A stretch of DNA of 64,000 nucleotides, from positions 62,001 through 126,000 of the forward strand of contig QWDQ01000025.1 in the NCBI GenBank assembly GCA_003868215.1, written 5' to 3'. Below, piece after piece: positions 12,601 to 23,772 of this stretch. The position numbers and the translations under genes are program-made. The notes beneath the pieces are model-generated. The model saw only the letters and a list, made by a program, of their open reading frames with translations. It searched no databases and was not told where the DNA came from. The first letter of the stretch is position 1; the number at the start of each line of letters is the position of its first letter. This DNA comes from Pseudophaeomoniella oleicola (lineage: Eukaryota; Ascomycota; Eurotiomycetes; Phaeomoniellales; Phaeomoniellaceae).

Positions 12601-12954
12601 GATCACCACATCTCCGAGATGAACATTCTTGTTAGGTTGCGGCGATATATGTTCTAATGGGAGGCCTCCGCCGATGCCCACCAGCAAAGTCGCTTGCACA
12701 TTGCTGAAGGTCCGATGTAGAGGGTTGACAAGATAGCTCGCTGAGATGAGGCCGTTCTTCCATTGTGGGAGATTCACCAATACGACGTTATGGCCACACA
12801 TCGAGCCGCACGTATAGTGGTTATCATCTTCGACCGTGTTGATACTGGGAGCCTCATGTTCCACATCGAGCATGAGACGCGCCGCGGTCAATTCGATAGC
12901 CAGAGGACAGACTATAGCCACAGTATAGTTCGCAACTTCAAGTTGTGTACGCAT
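9682..12954 (-). CDS. NOD-like receptor: nucleoside phosphorylase + NB-ARC + TPR
   Basis: Fungal NLR of 1033 residues from three exons: 12954-12000, 11893-11668 and 11602-9682; both joins restore continuous motifs. Residues about 10-315 form a PNP/UDP phosphorylase-like domain (VGIGGGLP, LGDVVIG, CVEMEAAGI, RGISDYADSHKND). Next is the NB-ARC: P-loop HGEGGRGKTELCLKFA near 374-388, Walker B RWLLIFDNADD near 439-449, ITTRN sensor near 463, and IHPLIHNWARDR at the end of the winged helix. From about 768 to the C-terminus run five or six kinesin-light-chain-type TPRs of roughly 42 residues. In this architecture the TPRs sense a ligand, NB-ARC acts as a nucleotide switch and the N-terminal enzyme domain is the effector. 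All key nucleotide-binding residues are present, so the gene looks intact. An upstream TTG gives a longer open frame, but the first ATG is at 12954. It is divergent from the DUF6594 gene. Confidence 0.93.
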
Positions 12955-13631
12955 ATTGTCCGGTTCGGCCAAACCTAAGCTCGAGCACTAACGACAAAGC
13001 AACCCCTTGCAATCAACGCCTATTCGTTATAAAGTACAATAACATGTGCAGAAAAATAGCACTGAGGATTTGGAGGAAGATCGACAGTAACGCTGTCTGC
13101 CATCATCATTGACACTTCATTTGCAACACATGGCACAAGGTTGACTGGGAACAGTTGAGTTGGCGGTCTCTCTTCTTGCAACAGGATCTGCTAGAAGGAG
13201 AGAATACACTCAGGCTGTATGAAAATATGGTGCCGTGCGACCGTAGCCGCTCAGCGGTCCTGTAGCTTGTATTATAGGGAGCCTTACCGGGATGATCAGA
13301 AACCCTATAGGTTGTGGTGCAACCACTACACGTCTGCTATCAATTCAGCCCCAGCCTTGCATCATATACAAAACCTCCTCGGCTGAATCACTCACCAGAC
13401 CATGTTTCGATGAAAGAGGCAGGTGGGGTACAGAAGACTGTTTCTAGGGGGGCGAAAACAGGGAGCAGAGGAAGGATCCCTAATGTGAGGCTCGGATGGG
13501 ACATTTGCTATGTGTAGTTATATCCATGGTGTAGTACTCATAGGAGCCGTACCTTCTTCGGAGTTAGCTTTTTGTTTGCTTTTTCTCAAGAGAAACTGAC
13601 CTTGAACAATCAGCAGAGACAGCGCCAACAG
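12955..13631. promoter_or_regulatory. Shared divergent region, NLR / DUF6594 gene
   Basis: 677 bp between two divergent start codons. I see no gene and no nameable operator. The distance is short enough that common regulation is possible, which is inference only. Confidence 0.45.
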
Positions 13632-14531
13632 ATGTCAGACGCAGATCGTCATAGGTTTCGAACGCACTGGGCAAGTAGCACTGCGGACAGCAACATCAGT
13701 CTTTATGGGTTTCGCCGATTCAAGACGAGCCATCTGCTAAACCTGCGCTACCTTGAGGATGAAGTCGCTCTGTTGGATCATCAAGTGTACCAGGCTGGGC
13801 TCCGTTTAGATCTCAATCTCTCGCAAGCCGATAGACTTGGTCTCAAGCATGCTACAAGAGACGCAGAGACCCGGAACGCCAGCAAAGACGTACATCCAGA
13901 ATTGATCCCGAGACTTCGTGACCTTCTTAAACAATATGGTGGGTTGACACCTTGAACCCAGCACCATTGGCTTGGGGACTGATCAAGCAATCCTGGTACA
14001 GACGAAGCCCTCATTGCTTTCAACTACATGATGGCTATGGAGACAGTCTCGCTAATAGACGACGAAAAGAGCTTCAGTCTGCGAAAGGACCTGAACCTCC
14101 ACGAAGTCTACAAAACCCGACTTGTGAGAATAGACATGGGGCCACGCTTACGCCAGGATCCATTTGTTCGGAGCATACACAAGTGGTTGCGAGCCTTTCG
14201 CTACTGGTCCTTATCAAGGCGAAGTCGCAGTAACAACAGCCGTCACGAAGAACACTGGTCTTATCAGAACACCGTTCTGATTGCTGAAATCGTGGGGAAG
14301 TCAATCATCGGAAGCTTGACAGCTGCTTATTTGGTGGTTCCTTTGGCAGTCCTATCGATTTTGTCGCAAAAGAAAGTGCAATTGGCAGTCATTTGTGCTT
14401 GCGTTATACTGTTCGCGATTTCCGTGTCAGCATTTTTGAGGGTGTCCAACTTGGAGATCATCATCGTTTCTGCAGCTTACACCGCTGTCTTGTCGGTTTT
14501 CGTTTCGAACCTACCAGGACTGCCATCGTGA
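13632..14531 (+). CDS. DUF6594 membrane protein
   Basis: Two exons, 13632-13938 and 14002-14531, give 278 residues. The intron has a GTGGGT donor and TACAG acceptor, and the join yields LLKQYDEALIAFNYMM in one frame. The N-terminal half begins with the family signature GFRRFKTSHLLNLRYLEDEVALL, a helical segment expected to form a coiled coil. The C-terminal 100 residues hold three closely spaced hydrophobic helices (about ISIIGSLTAAYLVVPLAVLSIL, a second VICACVILFAISVSAF stretch and a final IIIVSAAYTAVLSVFV). DUF6594 proteins are widespread in ascomycetes and expanded in many, but their biochemical role is not known to me. The upstream reading frame lacks an ATG, so MSDADRHRF is taken as the start; an extra 5' exon cannot be excluded. 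Confidence 0.85.
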
Positions 14532-16227
14532 GAAGGTGGTTGGCAAGGGAGCTTGGACGAGCTACTCATTGACTTGGTTTGGTCTGGTTCCATCTAGACT
14601 ATACCATCTTTGCAGTATATAGATCAAAGACCTTGAAAGCGCTTCTGAAGTCAGAATTAGACTGAGTCTTTTCCCGTTGCTGCCGTACAAATTTGCTCCA
14701 AAACTCGATAAGAAGAGAAGAAATCGAGGATGCGGAGAGGCTCATCATCCCTGTTTGGCACTTACCTGAAAGGGGAAGCTCCGCAGCTCCCTCCTTTCTG
14801 CGTACCTGGACACCTTCCGACGACATCCAACTACATTGAAAGACATATAGCGTGCGAAGGGTGCGAAACATCACAGATTGGTGAGCTGGAATGCAATGCT
14901 ACCCAAAAGAGGTGCATAGGTAGTATAGACTTGCTAACGGGCACCTGAGCTTCCACAACGTTTGACATGAGGGAACCCATAGCTCGTAAGCCACAAGGCT
15001 GAACTTCCCCTCTCCCCCCCCCATATCCGATGGAACAGCCGGGTGCTCTTTGCATATCGAGTCAGCCAGCACCAGGATGGTCTTTAGGATGATAATTCGA
15101 ATGGGGTCCAGAAATCCCATGGGGGAACTTGAGCATCAGGGATCAATCTATCCATATCACACTTCCATGTTGACGAATAGAAACCGGTGTTGGGCGAACA
15201 AGGCCAAAAGAACCCGTTTCCAGGATCATGAAGGACTCTGCCTGCAGGTCCTCAAATATTTCCATACAACGGCCTTGATCCCTGCATGCAAGCACTTTAA
15301 GCTGACATGCAAGAGAGCGAACAAGTCCTTGGGGAGCCTCAATTGCCTCATCTTACCGAACTGCTCCCAACAGACGGAGTGGGGTTCAGGTGTTTCTCAG
15401 ACGAGGCGGATCCAGCAGTGTGGTGCACTTGATAACCAGTGGATGCTGTCTGTTCTGCTGAGACATCTCAACACCAGGAGTACAAATCATCGGAACTGTC
15501 AGGGCGTGGACGAAAGTTATTCCCAACAAGATGGGTCAGCTATTGGTCGGAATGACTAAGAAGTCACCCGGAGAAGCATCAAATGGGATACCCTAGAGTA
15601 CAACAGGAAGGCGACATCGTGGTGAAGGCTGACTTGGTCATTTTTAGTGGTGATAGACCGCCCTTCGGGGAGTCCGAGATGTCAGCCCACTGCTGCTCGA
15701 AGGCAAAGGCATCGTATTTGGGGCTGTACTTGAACAGACTCGTCAGGAAAGGCTATATGTTTCCCTCGAAATGCAGACTCCTCTATGATCCCGGTCATCC
15801 ATAGATAGAGCCTAGCCTCACTTACTCCAGAGACGTGAGCAGGATTCAACCTTGTCTATACCCCCCTTCGTTACAAGGATCCATCTGATTCTTTGCTTCA
15901 GCCTCGTCTTAAGATACCTTCTGAACTTCCCCAAGAAGGTTCCAGACAAGCGGAATCGTCGATCTATGGCTCCCTTCACTCTGACATGCCGTGTTTCGAC
16001 TGAAGGGAGGGTGAAATTCCTGCCTGAAGACCACTATCTCGGGTGGACTCGATGGCCACCCCAAATTTGCTCGTTGCAATTTCGTCTCTGGTGCCCTCGG
16101 TATAAGAGCGTGTGCTTCCCAGCCTCCCTTTTTTCTTCCTCCTTCATCATGCACGTTCTGCTGTACAATACTTGCCAAGCCTATTCTGAGCTTGCCCCTT
16201 CCTAGCCATTCCAGCTGTACTACCACT
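14532..16227. other. Intergenic, possibly holding degraded coding sequence
   Basis: 1.7 kb without a gene I can support. A plus-strand open frame of 169 codons at 15050-15559 and short minus-strand frames (for example around 15640-15760) have coding-like composition but no recognisable motif and no consistent splice structure. It may contain a decayed gene. Confidence 0.4.
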
Positions 16228-17155
16228 ATGCAAGCCCTTTCTCTCCTCTTCCTTCTTCTTGTGGCTTCTGGCCTCGCCACTGCCGCCTCAGGGGTCAATC
16301 CACTTTCAACTCCTTCAAATGGGTGGGATGTGACGGCAGGGACGTCCTATGCCCTGAAATGGGATGACCAGTCCGATGGGTACAGGAACACTCTCCGTCA
16401 ACTTGGGAACACACGTGAACTGATACTTCGGCTAGCAATGTCTCCATTTACCTAGTACCCTACAACACCGGCATTGGCGGAGTATGGGAAGACAAAGTCG
16501 ATATTGGGCTCGATAATATTGCCAATAGTGGTTCTGCGACTGCCCACATCGCAAAGAACGTGTCCACGGATGATGATTATATATTCACACTTGTAGATCT
16601 TACAAGATTCGATGCAAGCAACAGTGTCGCTTGGCCAGCAGACAATTCCACCAACGACTCCTCTGCGTTTCGTGTCAACGGACCAAAGAAATCCGGTCAC
16701 ACCACGCAGATCATCGTTGGAGCAGTAGTGGGCGGTGTCTTCGGTCTCGCGCTCTTCGTCTTTGTGGTTTACCTCATGTCCACCAGGAAATCCCGAAGAG
16801 ATAAGAATGAGACAGCTGACCTGACGTGGTTTCCCTTCCCCCACAGAGATATGCGGGAGAGGCAGAGCCGCATCGCCAACGACCCCGAAGCTCCTCGTAC
16901 TCCGACAAAGACGATCTCATCGAGCGAGATGACAAGTCCTGTCTCGGATGTTGGTTCCAACAGGAGGGTCTCGCCAAGGGACATGACCAGCGAGAAAACC
17001 ACGTCGCATCAGGTATGTGCCAGAGTCGACGTAGTCTCAACTTCCTCTCAGTCTTGTCCCCCTTTGCTGACAATTGATCTCTTCAGGCACTACCACCGCC
17101 CTGGGCGTTGCGGGGCAACATTGACCATGAAGTCGACCATGATGCTGATCATTGA
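16228..17155 (+). CDS. Kre9/Knh1-type cell-surface protein with one membrane helix
   Basis: Exons 16228-16379, 16436-17012 and 17087-17155 give 265 residues. A signal peptide (residues 1-20, MQALSLLFLLLVASGLATAA) is followed by a Kre9/Knh1-type beta-sandwich domain: NPLSTPSNGWDVTAGTSYAL at 23-42, then WDDQSDGNVSIYLVPYN across the first splice junction. That junction uses a GTACAG donor and GCTAG acceptor over a 56-nt intron and repairs the domain perfectly. After a short Asn/Ser/Thr-rich stalk comes a transmembrane helix at about 143-165 (IIVGAVVGGVFGLALFVFVV), then a basic RKSRR stop-transfer and a Ser/Pro-rich cytosolic tail ending in HEVDHDADH. The layout suggests a cell-wall-facing sensor or adhesin rather than a GPI protein. 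The partner is unknown. Confidence 0.8.
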
Positions 17156-17872
17156 TCGATCTCGGGGGTTCTATCGATGATGTGACGATGACGATGACGA
17201 TGACGATGACGACGATGACGATGACGACGACGGTGATGATTGTTTCGGAATATATGAGAACGAACAACAGTGCTCTACCTCTCTCTTTCTCTCTCCTTTA
17301 ATCAAGGCGCACAACTCTCGTCCTAATGTTAATTAATCAACCTAACCTATGCCACGTCGTGGTCCTGCAGTATTGATAATTTTAATTGCTTCAATCTTTA
17401 TTGTTGAGCCTTGGTCCTTGGTATTCTTGCCGCGACTGTTAACACACCATAAGCAATCATAGCCATGCCATGCCATGCCATGTCAAGGCTCACTGTGAGT
17501 GGCTGCGGTTTGAAGACCTAGAGCCAGATTTGAGCGGAGAAGAAGAAAACAGAAAGAAAAGAAAGGAAAGGATTTTGAAACCCCAAAAAGGTAAGGTAAA
17601 TTAATCAAGTTACAGTAAATATAATGCTTGCTTCCCGCGCGCCCTGGAACAGAAAAGCTTGCGTGGTGGTGCCTAGGTACCTAGGTAGGTAGTTACATAC
17701 AAAACGTACATACATATATAGAGAGGAAGTGAAAAGAAAACAAAGGCTGAAAAGCAACCAAAACATAAGATGGGAGAGAGAAACAAGGACGGAACTTTTT
17801 CTCCCGAGGGGGTTTTCTCTCTCTATGCGGTTCGTTCATTCCTACCATTTCTTCTTCTGCTTTTGTTTTTTC
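17156..17872. other. Intergenic between convergent genes, repeat-rich
   Basis: 717 bp between two convergent 3' ends. Besides the GATGAC repeat it holds a short CATGC pentamer run near 17464-17483 and a TACCTAGGTAGGTA palindromic patch near 17680. No gene seen. Confidence 0.5.
17183..17233. repeat. (GATGAC)n-like tandem repeat
   Basis: Roughly eight imperfect GATGAC/GACGAC hexamers directly after the stop of the Kre9/Knh1-type gene. On the plus strand it would encode Asp-rich runs, but it lies past the stop of the spliced frame. Confidence 0.85.
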
Positions 17873-20800
17873 TCATTGCCTAGAGCTTGTCATTTCGCCA
17901 TATCTTCCTCTCTGCTTCGTGGTATCATAAGCTTGAAGTACCCTCATTTGCCCTTCGTCAGCCTGACTGAAAGCATAACCTCGCTGCTTGCGCATACGTT
18001 GGACTTGTCGAACTTTTCGAATCGCCTTTTGGAATTGCTCCATCCGGGGCCTGTAGTCCTGGACGTTGTATTTCTGAATCTCCTGAACGTGGTGGTAAGA
18101 CTGAGGGAGGTACATTCGCTTGGCGTATTTCCATGCGAAGTCGCGAAGGAGGCAGAGGGGAGGAAGCAGTAGGATTAAGGCGTAAAAGACGGGGCTACTA
18201 AAGACAATGGGAATGATCCCGTCATATTCTTCGGCGAACCCAATGATAGGGGCAACAATGCCAAAGATCGGGAGAAAGACCAGCCAGATAAGCATAGAGC
18301 CTGGAATGGCGAGCACTGTGTATTTGGTCCAGATGTTGGTGACAAGAGCGGCTTTGCCCAATACAACAGCAAGCATAGCTGTGAAGAGACTTGTACCCCA
18401 GACCCAATGACCGGCAACCTTGCCGTCCGAGAGCACAAGGTCGTTTTTGAAGATGAAGGTGCTGAAAATGTAACCGAGGAGGGAATGATAGAAACCATTA
18501 GCTATCCAAGACCAGAATGAATGCATGCGGAAGAAGGTGCCTTTCTGACCAAGCTGATAAAGCTGTGGGTACCGGTCAAGGAGGCGAGCGGAGATGAACT
18601 GGTCGAAGATACCCATCGCAAAGGGGGGTAGCACCGTGAAAAGAACGTTATAGAGGGATAAGGTCCAGGATTCGAATATGACTTCTCCGGAGAATGAGTT
18701 TTGAAAAGAATACTACATCGCAGTTAGCAGAGCCGAAAGAGGGTCGCAATCCTTTAACTTACCCAGAATTGTGTCATGAAAAGAGCAATGTTTTTATAGA
18801 AAGAGTAGAGGATGACCTTGCTGATGCGTTGGTAACTCCAGGAGCCATGAACAAGCAACAATTTTCGAAGGTAACGGAATTGACCGATGGCAATATCAGC
18901 GCTTCGAGCCGCTTGCAACCCTTCGACACCGCTGATTCCCACACCGACATGTGCTGCTTGGATCATGGAAACATCATTTGCGCCATCCCCAATAGCGAGA
19001 AGAAGAGCCTTCTTGTGTCGCTTGACAAGTTTGACAACCAGCGCTTTTTGTAAGGGAGAGACACGGCAGCAAATTACAGCCTTGCAAAGAACTGCCAAGT
19101 CAAGGAACAGGGTTTCCATGTCTTTCTCTAGCGCGTATGTCAGCGACTTTCCGTCGATGATCAGAGCCATTTGTTCCATCTCAGCAGAGCCTGCAGCTTG
19201 GCTACGAATTGCTTCGAGCTTCTTGGTTAGATTGTCTCGGGTCCCTGCTGCATTATCCTCGTTGACTATCAGTAGAGTCATATCTTCGCTGACAAGTTTA
19301 CAACTCATGCCGATATTGATGGCGGTCTCTTGGCGATCTCCCGTGAGGACCCATATCTTGATGCCAGCTGTTTGCAAGGTGTGAATGGTATCGGGAACGC
19401 CATCCTGAAGGCGATCCTCAATGGCGGTAGCACCAAGCAGGGTGAGGTCATGTTCGACGATTTCAGCGGCTTTGTCAAGCTCTTCTGCTCTGTTGCCACC
19501 AACGGTTGTAGCAGCTTTGTCAAAGACCTGTTGCCATTCCCGGAACTCGTTCTCTGGAATTTCACGCATCGCTAGACAAAGGGTCCGTAAACCCTCCGTG
19601 GCATAGTCTTCAAGATGCTGTAGAGTGACATCAACGACCGAGTTGCTCTCACCTAATCGCTCAAGTATGACTGTATCCGCACCCTTGCAATATAGTCGTA
19701 TTCTTCCATCCGGACACCGGAAGATTGTCGACATACGCTTTCGAGTTGAATTGAACTCACAGACTGCCAAAAGTTCATATTCAAGTTCTCGGCCGTCAAT
19801 CTGAATGATAACTGATCTAGGTTTCCGTGCGACAAACTTGTATTGAAGCGTAGCTGCACCTTCAACGAGGGCACCCTCATCTGGAGACGCCGCCTGGTAC
19901 TTGATCTCCCCTGGCTTTTCATCCTTGATCTCTGGTATCACGGTATGGCACGTAGCCAAAAGGGAAAGGAATTCATGAATGGTATCATGGGTTGGATGAG
20001 ACTGGAGATTCTGCTGCAACTGTTTGTAGTCATGGACACCGTTCATATCATCTGGAGATGTTGCCCTCCGGTCCTCAGGTACAATGCCAGCATATTGTAT
20101 GCCAGCGATTGTGCACTGACGGAACTCCATTTGATTGCATGTCAAGGTACCGGTTTTGTCGGAGAATATATATTCAATCTGACCCAATTCTTCTACCAGT
20201 GAGGACGTTCGACATGTTGCAGGAGTATCCGTTGGCTCATAGTACATATCGAGGTCAGAATTGATGAGCATAGCGTGCACATACTTCACCAATTCAATAG
20301 TCACAAACAGAGAAATTGGTACAAGGTTAGAGTAAAGAACCCAGTAGGTAAAGATGTCCGAGAAAAACTGTGAAGCTGCGTTATAACTGTCGTAGTCGAG
20401 GTAGGATAGTTTTCTGCTCGCCGTCTCACGAACAACCAAGTCGCCAATTGAACTGACGAGACTTAGTGCGAGAAGAATGGCGACAAGCATTAAAATCTGG
20501 ATGTTCAACATCCGTTCGACGTCAGTCCGCTTTATTGGGGTTGCCGTTGCATTTCTCATCAGCTTCGTCTCGTGACCAGTGAACACAACGATGCCGTGTA
20601 TCCAAGGGGTGTTTCTTAGCGTCGCACCTCTTAGAAGTAATTGTTCAGGTGTCAAGGGTAACTCTTTTTCACCACCTCCAGCATTCATCGTCAGAGTCGC
20701 TTCGTAGGTGTATAGGCTGCTGTTAGGTTGCTCGGACCTGACTCTGCCTCCGAGCCTACCCAATTCGGCAGGGCTAACAAGATGTGCAGTTTCCGGAATA

Positions 20801-21957
20801 GCTTGCTTGATTTTGAGATTTGTCTCACCGTCGAGATTTGCTGTCTCGATGTAGCAAAGACCTTCCGGTTCCGAGCTTGCCAAGAGCACCATATCTGCCG
20901 GGAAAGGCTCCTCTGATTCCACTCGCACGATATCACCAACCGCAACATCGATCCATTTCGCTTCCTCAAATGTCGATCCCCTCAAAATGCTAGTCTTCGA
21001 AAAGTTTAGCGATTTATCGGATTGCTTCCTTTTGTAGTCCTCGATCAACTCCTTGCCAAAGGACACCAGTAACACAATGCCAAGCGGTAGAATTGTAGTA
21101 TACCGGTTGGTGGGGGAAATGTTGGGTATCTGCTGTAGAACGGCTGTAAACAAGAAAAAGACGTTGGCGTATTTCGAAAACTGTTCGTAAAGGAACTTAG
21201 GAACGAGTGTGGCGACGTTGTATTTTGCAGTTGAAACATGGTTGTCCGCAAATCCATGAATAGCATTCGCTGGCCCATTGTTGAGCTGGATCATTCGGGG
21301 ACCAAGAGTCGATGGGTCTACTTTCGATCTGCCCAACCCAAACTTGAAGTTGCCTGCGCTGAATCGTTTCTTTTCTTTGTGAGGGAGATGATCATCAGCA
21401 GAGTCAACCCGTAAACCTCTGCCTCCTGCTTCCGTCAGGGGTAGATCCATTTCCGAGTACTCCGGAGCCATTCCCAGCATATTTTTGGCCCTGCCCATAA
21501 GGCCCCCTCCAAGGGAGAGTATACTATTTCGCTGTCTTGCTGCACCCCCACCATCATGCATCTCATCTCTGAAAGGGTCATCTGGTCCATCGTAGTAATG
21601 CTGGCCCGATCTATCGTCTGACAGTTCATCTGAATATCGGCCATAAGCGTTCACATCCGAGGTCTGGGAATAATTCGTACTCGCTGCATCGAACAAAGGA
21701 GGTCTGTATGGTTGTGGTTTCTGCCCAGCTTCCGTAAGCTGTTCACCCGCATCTGGTGGAGGACGGCTCCCGACGAAGTCATCATACGAAACAGAGGGCC
21801 TTTGGCGATCCTCTGCATCTTCGACTGAGAAATGATGTAGGAGTTGATCATCATTTACCGGCGGCCTTTGACCAGAGTTATAGATTGGTTGTTCCGGACT
21901 CATGCCGAGTAAGTCATCGTGGTCTGTCTGACCTCCAGGAGGTCTACCACTCGCCAT
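17873..21957 (-). CDS. P4-type ATPase, Drs2-like aminophospholipid flippase
   Basis: Two exons, 21957-18763 and 18712-17873, give 1344 residues. The 50-nt intron (GTAAGT donor, TGTAG acceptor) joins FMTQFW to YSFQNSFSGEVIFESWTLSL. The protein moves phosphatidylserine and phosphatidylethanolamine to the cytosolic leaflet in late Golgi and endosomal membranes, normally with a Cdc50-type partner. Visible P4 marks: DGETNLK in the actuator domain, the PISL helix (LVPISLFVTIELVKYVHAM), the phosphorylation site SDKTGTLTCNQ with D at about 600, and GDGANDVSMIQAAHVGVGISG near 990. The N-terminal 220 residues are disordered, with a LLGMSPEQPIY segment. The C-terminus ends in AYDTTKQRGRYGEM, a conserved Drs2 tail element linked to regulation. 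Its length is normal for Drs2 orthologues and nothing is broken. Confidence 0.94.
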
Positions 21958-22563
21958 CTGCAGGCGCGCGGGAGAACCTCCAATATTCTCGCTAAATCTT
22001 ATGACAACTGTGTGGTGATCGTCGAATGCTGTATCCTGGACATGTCAAGCACAATTTTCTAGTAGCAGTGTGTGGTTTCTTCGATCTCTCGGGTCAGTCT
22101 CGTCGGTGCTCATCTGTCGCATTTGGGGGTGGCTTTGCTGAATGATGAAGCTCGGAAGAGTTGCGGCTAAGGGTGCCAGCCTCCGCCGAGCTTCAAATGC
22201 CACCAATAACGTTCAGGTATAATACGAGGATCGGCCGCGTCAGACGTGTTTCGTCTTATGCTAAGTTATGCTGCACCTAAAAATACTTTACCTTGGGTAG
22301 ATTATCCCTTTACAATATTTGCTGGACGAAATGATAATATTCAGATTCATGTGGTAGTTTGCGGAATCGCCAGATGAGATTCATTTTGACATCCATGTCG
22401 GCATTTCAGTCGTCATATCTATAGGGCAGCATGAATTCCTGATCTTATCCGCCACCGAAATTTACTTCAAACGCCCCAACCAGGACATGCCAAAACTGGT
22501 CCAGCTGCTGAACCACTTCCGGGGTATCATAATATAAAAAGAGACAGTCTTCCTCGCATCCAC
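21958..22563. other. Intergenic, flippase 5' flank
   Basis: 606 bp between the flippase start and the Rrp45 stop, both on the minus strand. It should hold the flippase promoter and the Rrp45 3' end. No gene or repeat recognised. Confidence 0.45.
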
Positions 22564-23544
22564 TCATCGATCGTTTTCTGCGCTCAATTCAGCGATCAGC
22601 CCGCCAACATTTCTTCGCTTCGCATCTTCTTCCAACTTCGCCGAAATGAGTTTGGTCAAGTCTTTGACCTTCTCCAATGCCACCTTTGTACAGCTTAGGA
22701 GCAGAAGTGCATCCACCGGCACACCCCCCATCTTGGCCATTTGGCAAACCTCTCCGAACCTGTTCATGGTGACGACCAGCTCTCCTTCTCTCACTTGTTC
22801 TTCGCGTAGGGTCGCATCGACGAGCACGGTCTCTCCAGCATGGTAAAAGCTAAAAGATACACAAAGCGGATGATGCAGGATGCTCAACGGCACAGGGACT
22901 CGTTCGGCCATAGTATGTATGGTAATATTCTCTCCGTTGACTGACACATCCGGTCGCCGAAAGTGTTGTAAAGCTGCAATGAGAGCGATACAACTTCCGT
23001 CAACTAGGCCTCCATCGTAGTCCAGAACGTGAACATCTGCTCTCACACTCCAGCACTTGGAGCCTGACACTATACATAACGATTCTGTATCGATCGCATT
23101 CGACCTGCGTATCGCCTTCTCGAGTATACGGGAGAGAACAATTTCTTGTTCGGTTTGCCTAGAAGACCATATCATTTAGAAGTGAATCTGAATTGACAAG
23201 GAGATTTGCTCACCTTCCAACCTCGAAAGCCGGAGAAGCCAAAGGGCTCAGTTCAGCGACAATGGTGAAAATCCCGTCAAATGGTCGGTCATCCAACGGT
23301 TTGACGACTTCAGCAGATAGCTGGACGTTTATCCTGGCCACGTTAATGGTGCGCAAGTAGGTTTGAAGGTCTGTACTGACTTCGTCTTGCCCAATTGCAC
23401 TGTGACTGATCCGTACGCATCTCCGAAAGTGAGGTCGACATTCCGTAATTGTTCTAGGCCGCGGCCATCCAATCGGGTCTCTTCAAGTAAAGCATCTAAG
23501 ATGAAGGCCTTCTCGATGTTCGATGGCTCAGCCTCGCGAGGCAT
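22564..23544 (-). CDS. RRP45: Exosome complex subunit Rrp45 (EXOSC9-like)
   Basis: RNase PH-fold subunit of the RNA exosome ring, acting in 3' processing and decay of RNA in nucleus and cytoplasm. Three exons, 23544-23381, 23333-23214 and 23158-22564, give 292 residues. The N-terminus MPREAEPSNIEKAFILDALL, then RLDGRGL and DAYGSVTVQLGKTK, is typical, followed by PFDGIFTIVAELSPLASPAF in exon 2 and LDYDGGLVDGSCIALIAALQ in exon 3. Oddity: with the only clean acceptor (CCAG, 47-nt intron) the protein reads LGKTKINVQL, lacking about four residues (usually like VLAR) before the beta strand. The intron's last nine bases would themselves encode V-A-R in the frame used by exon 2. Divergent from Cwc15 with only 228 bp between starts. 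Confidence 0.87.
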
Positions 23545-23772
23545 ATTCCTGGTAATTTATGGAACTGGGACAACTTCATCGTGTTGTAGAGCGCCATAAA
23601 CTTTTTGTGATGCGACCTGGAGTTGGAGAACCAATGGCCAGAAGCGGAATTTTCCCCGCGGAGCGTGTTTGGAGAGTTTGACCTTCGTAATTACTCCTGT
23701 CACAGAAGACTGTGCTTGCATTTTTGAGACTATCATCTCTTTTACTATCGCTCGATCCGCATTGTGAGAAAC
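23545..23772. promoter_or_regulatory. Compact bidirectional promoter, Rrp45 / Cwc15
   Basis: 228 bp separate two divergent start codons of RNA-processing genes, so both core promoters and 5' untranslated regions must share it. No specific factor site is assigned. Confidence 0.6.

Noticed and set aside
15050-15559. Plus-strand open frame of 169 codons
   Set aside because: Several clustered Cys, Trp and His codons but no motif, no splice structure and an irregular composition; it may be chance or a decayed gene, so it is not called.
15600-15800. Coding-like minus-strand stretch (SLFKYSPKYDAFAFEQQWAD)
   Set aside because: The segment reads well for about 45 codons but is bounded by stops and I could not connect it to neighbours or to a family.
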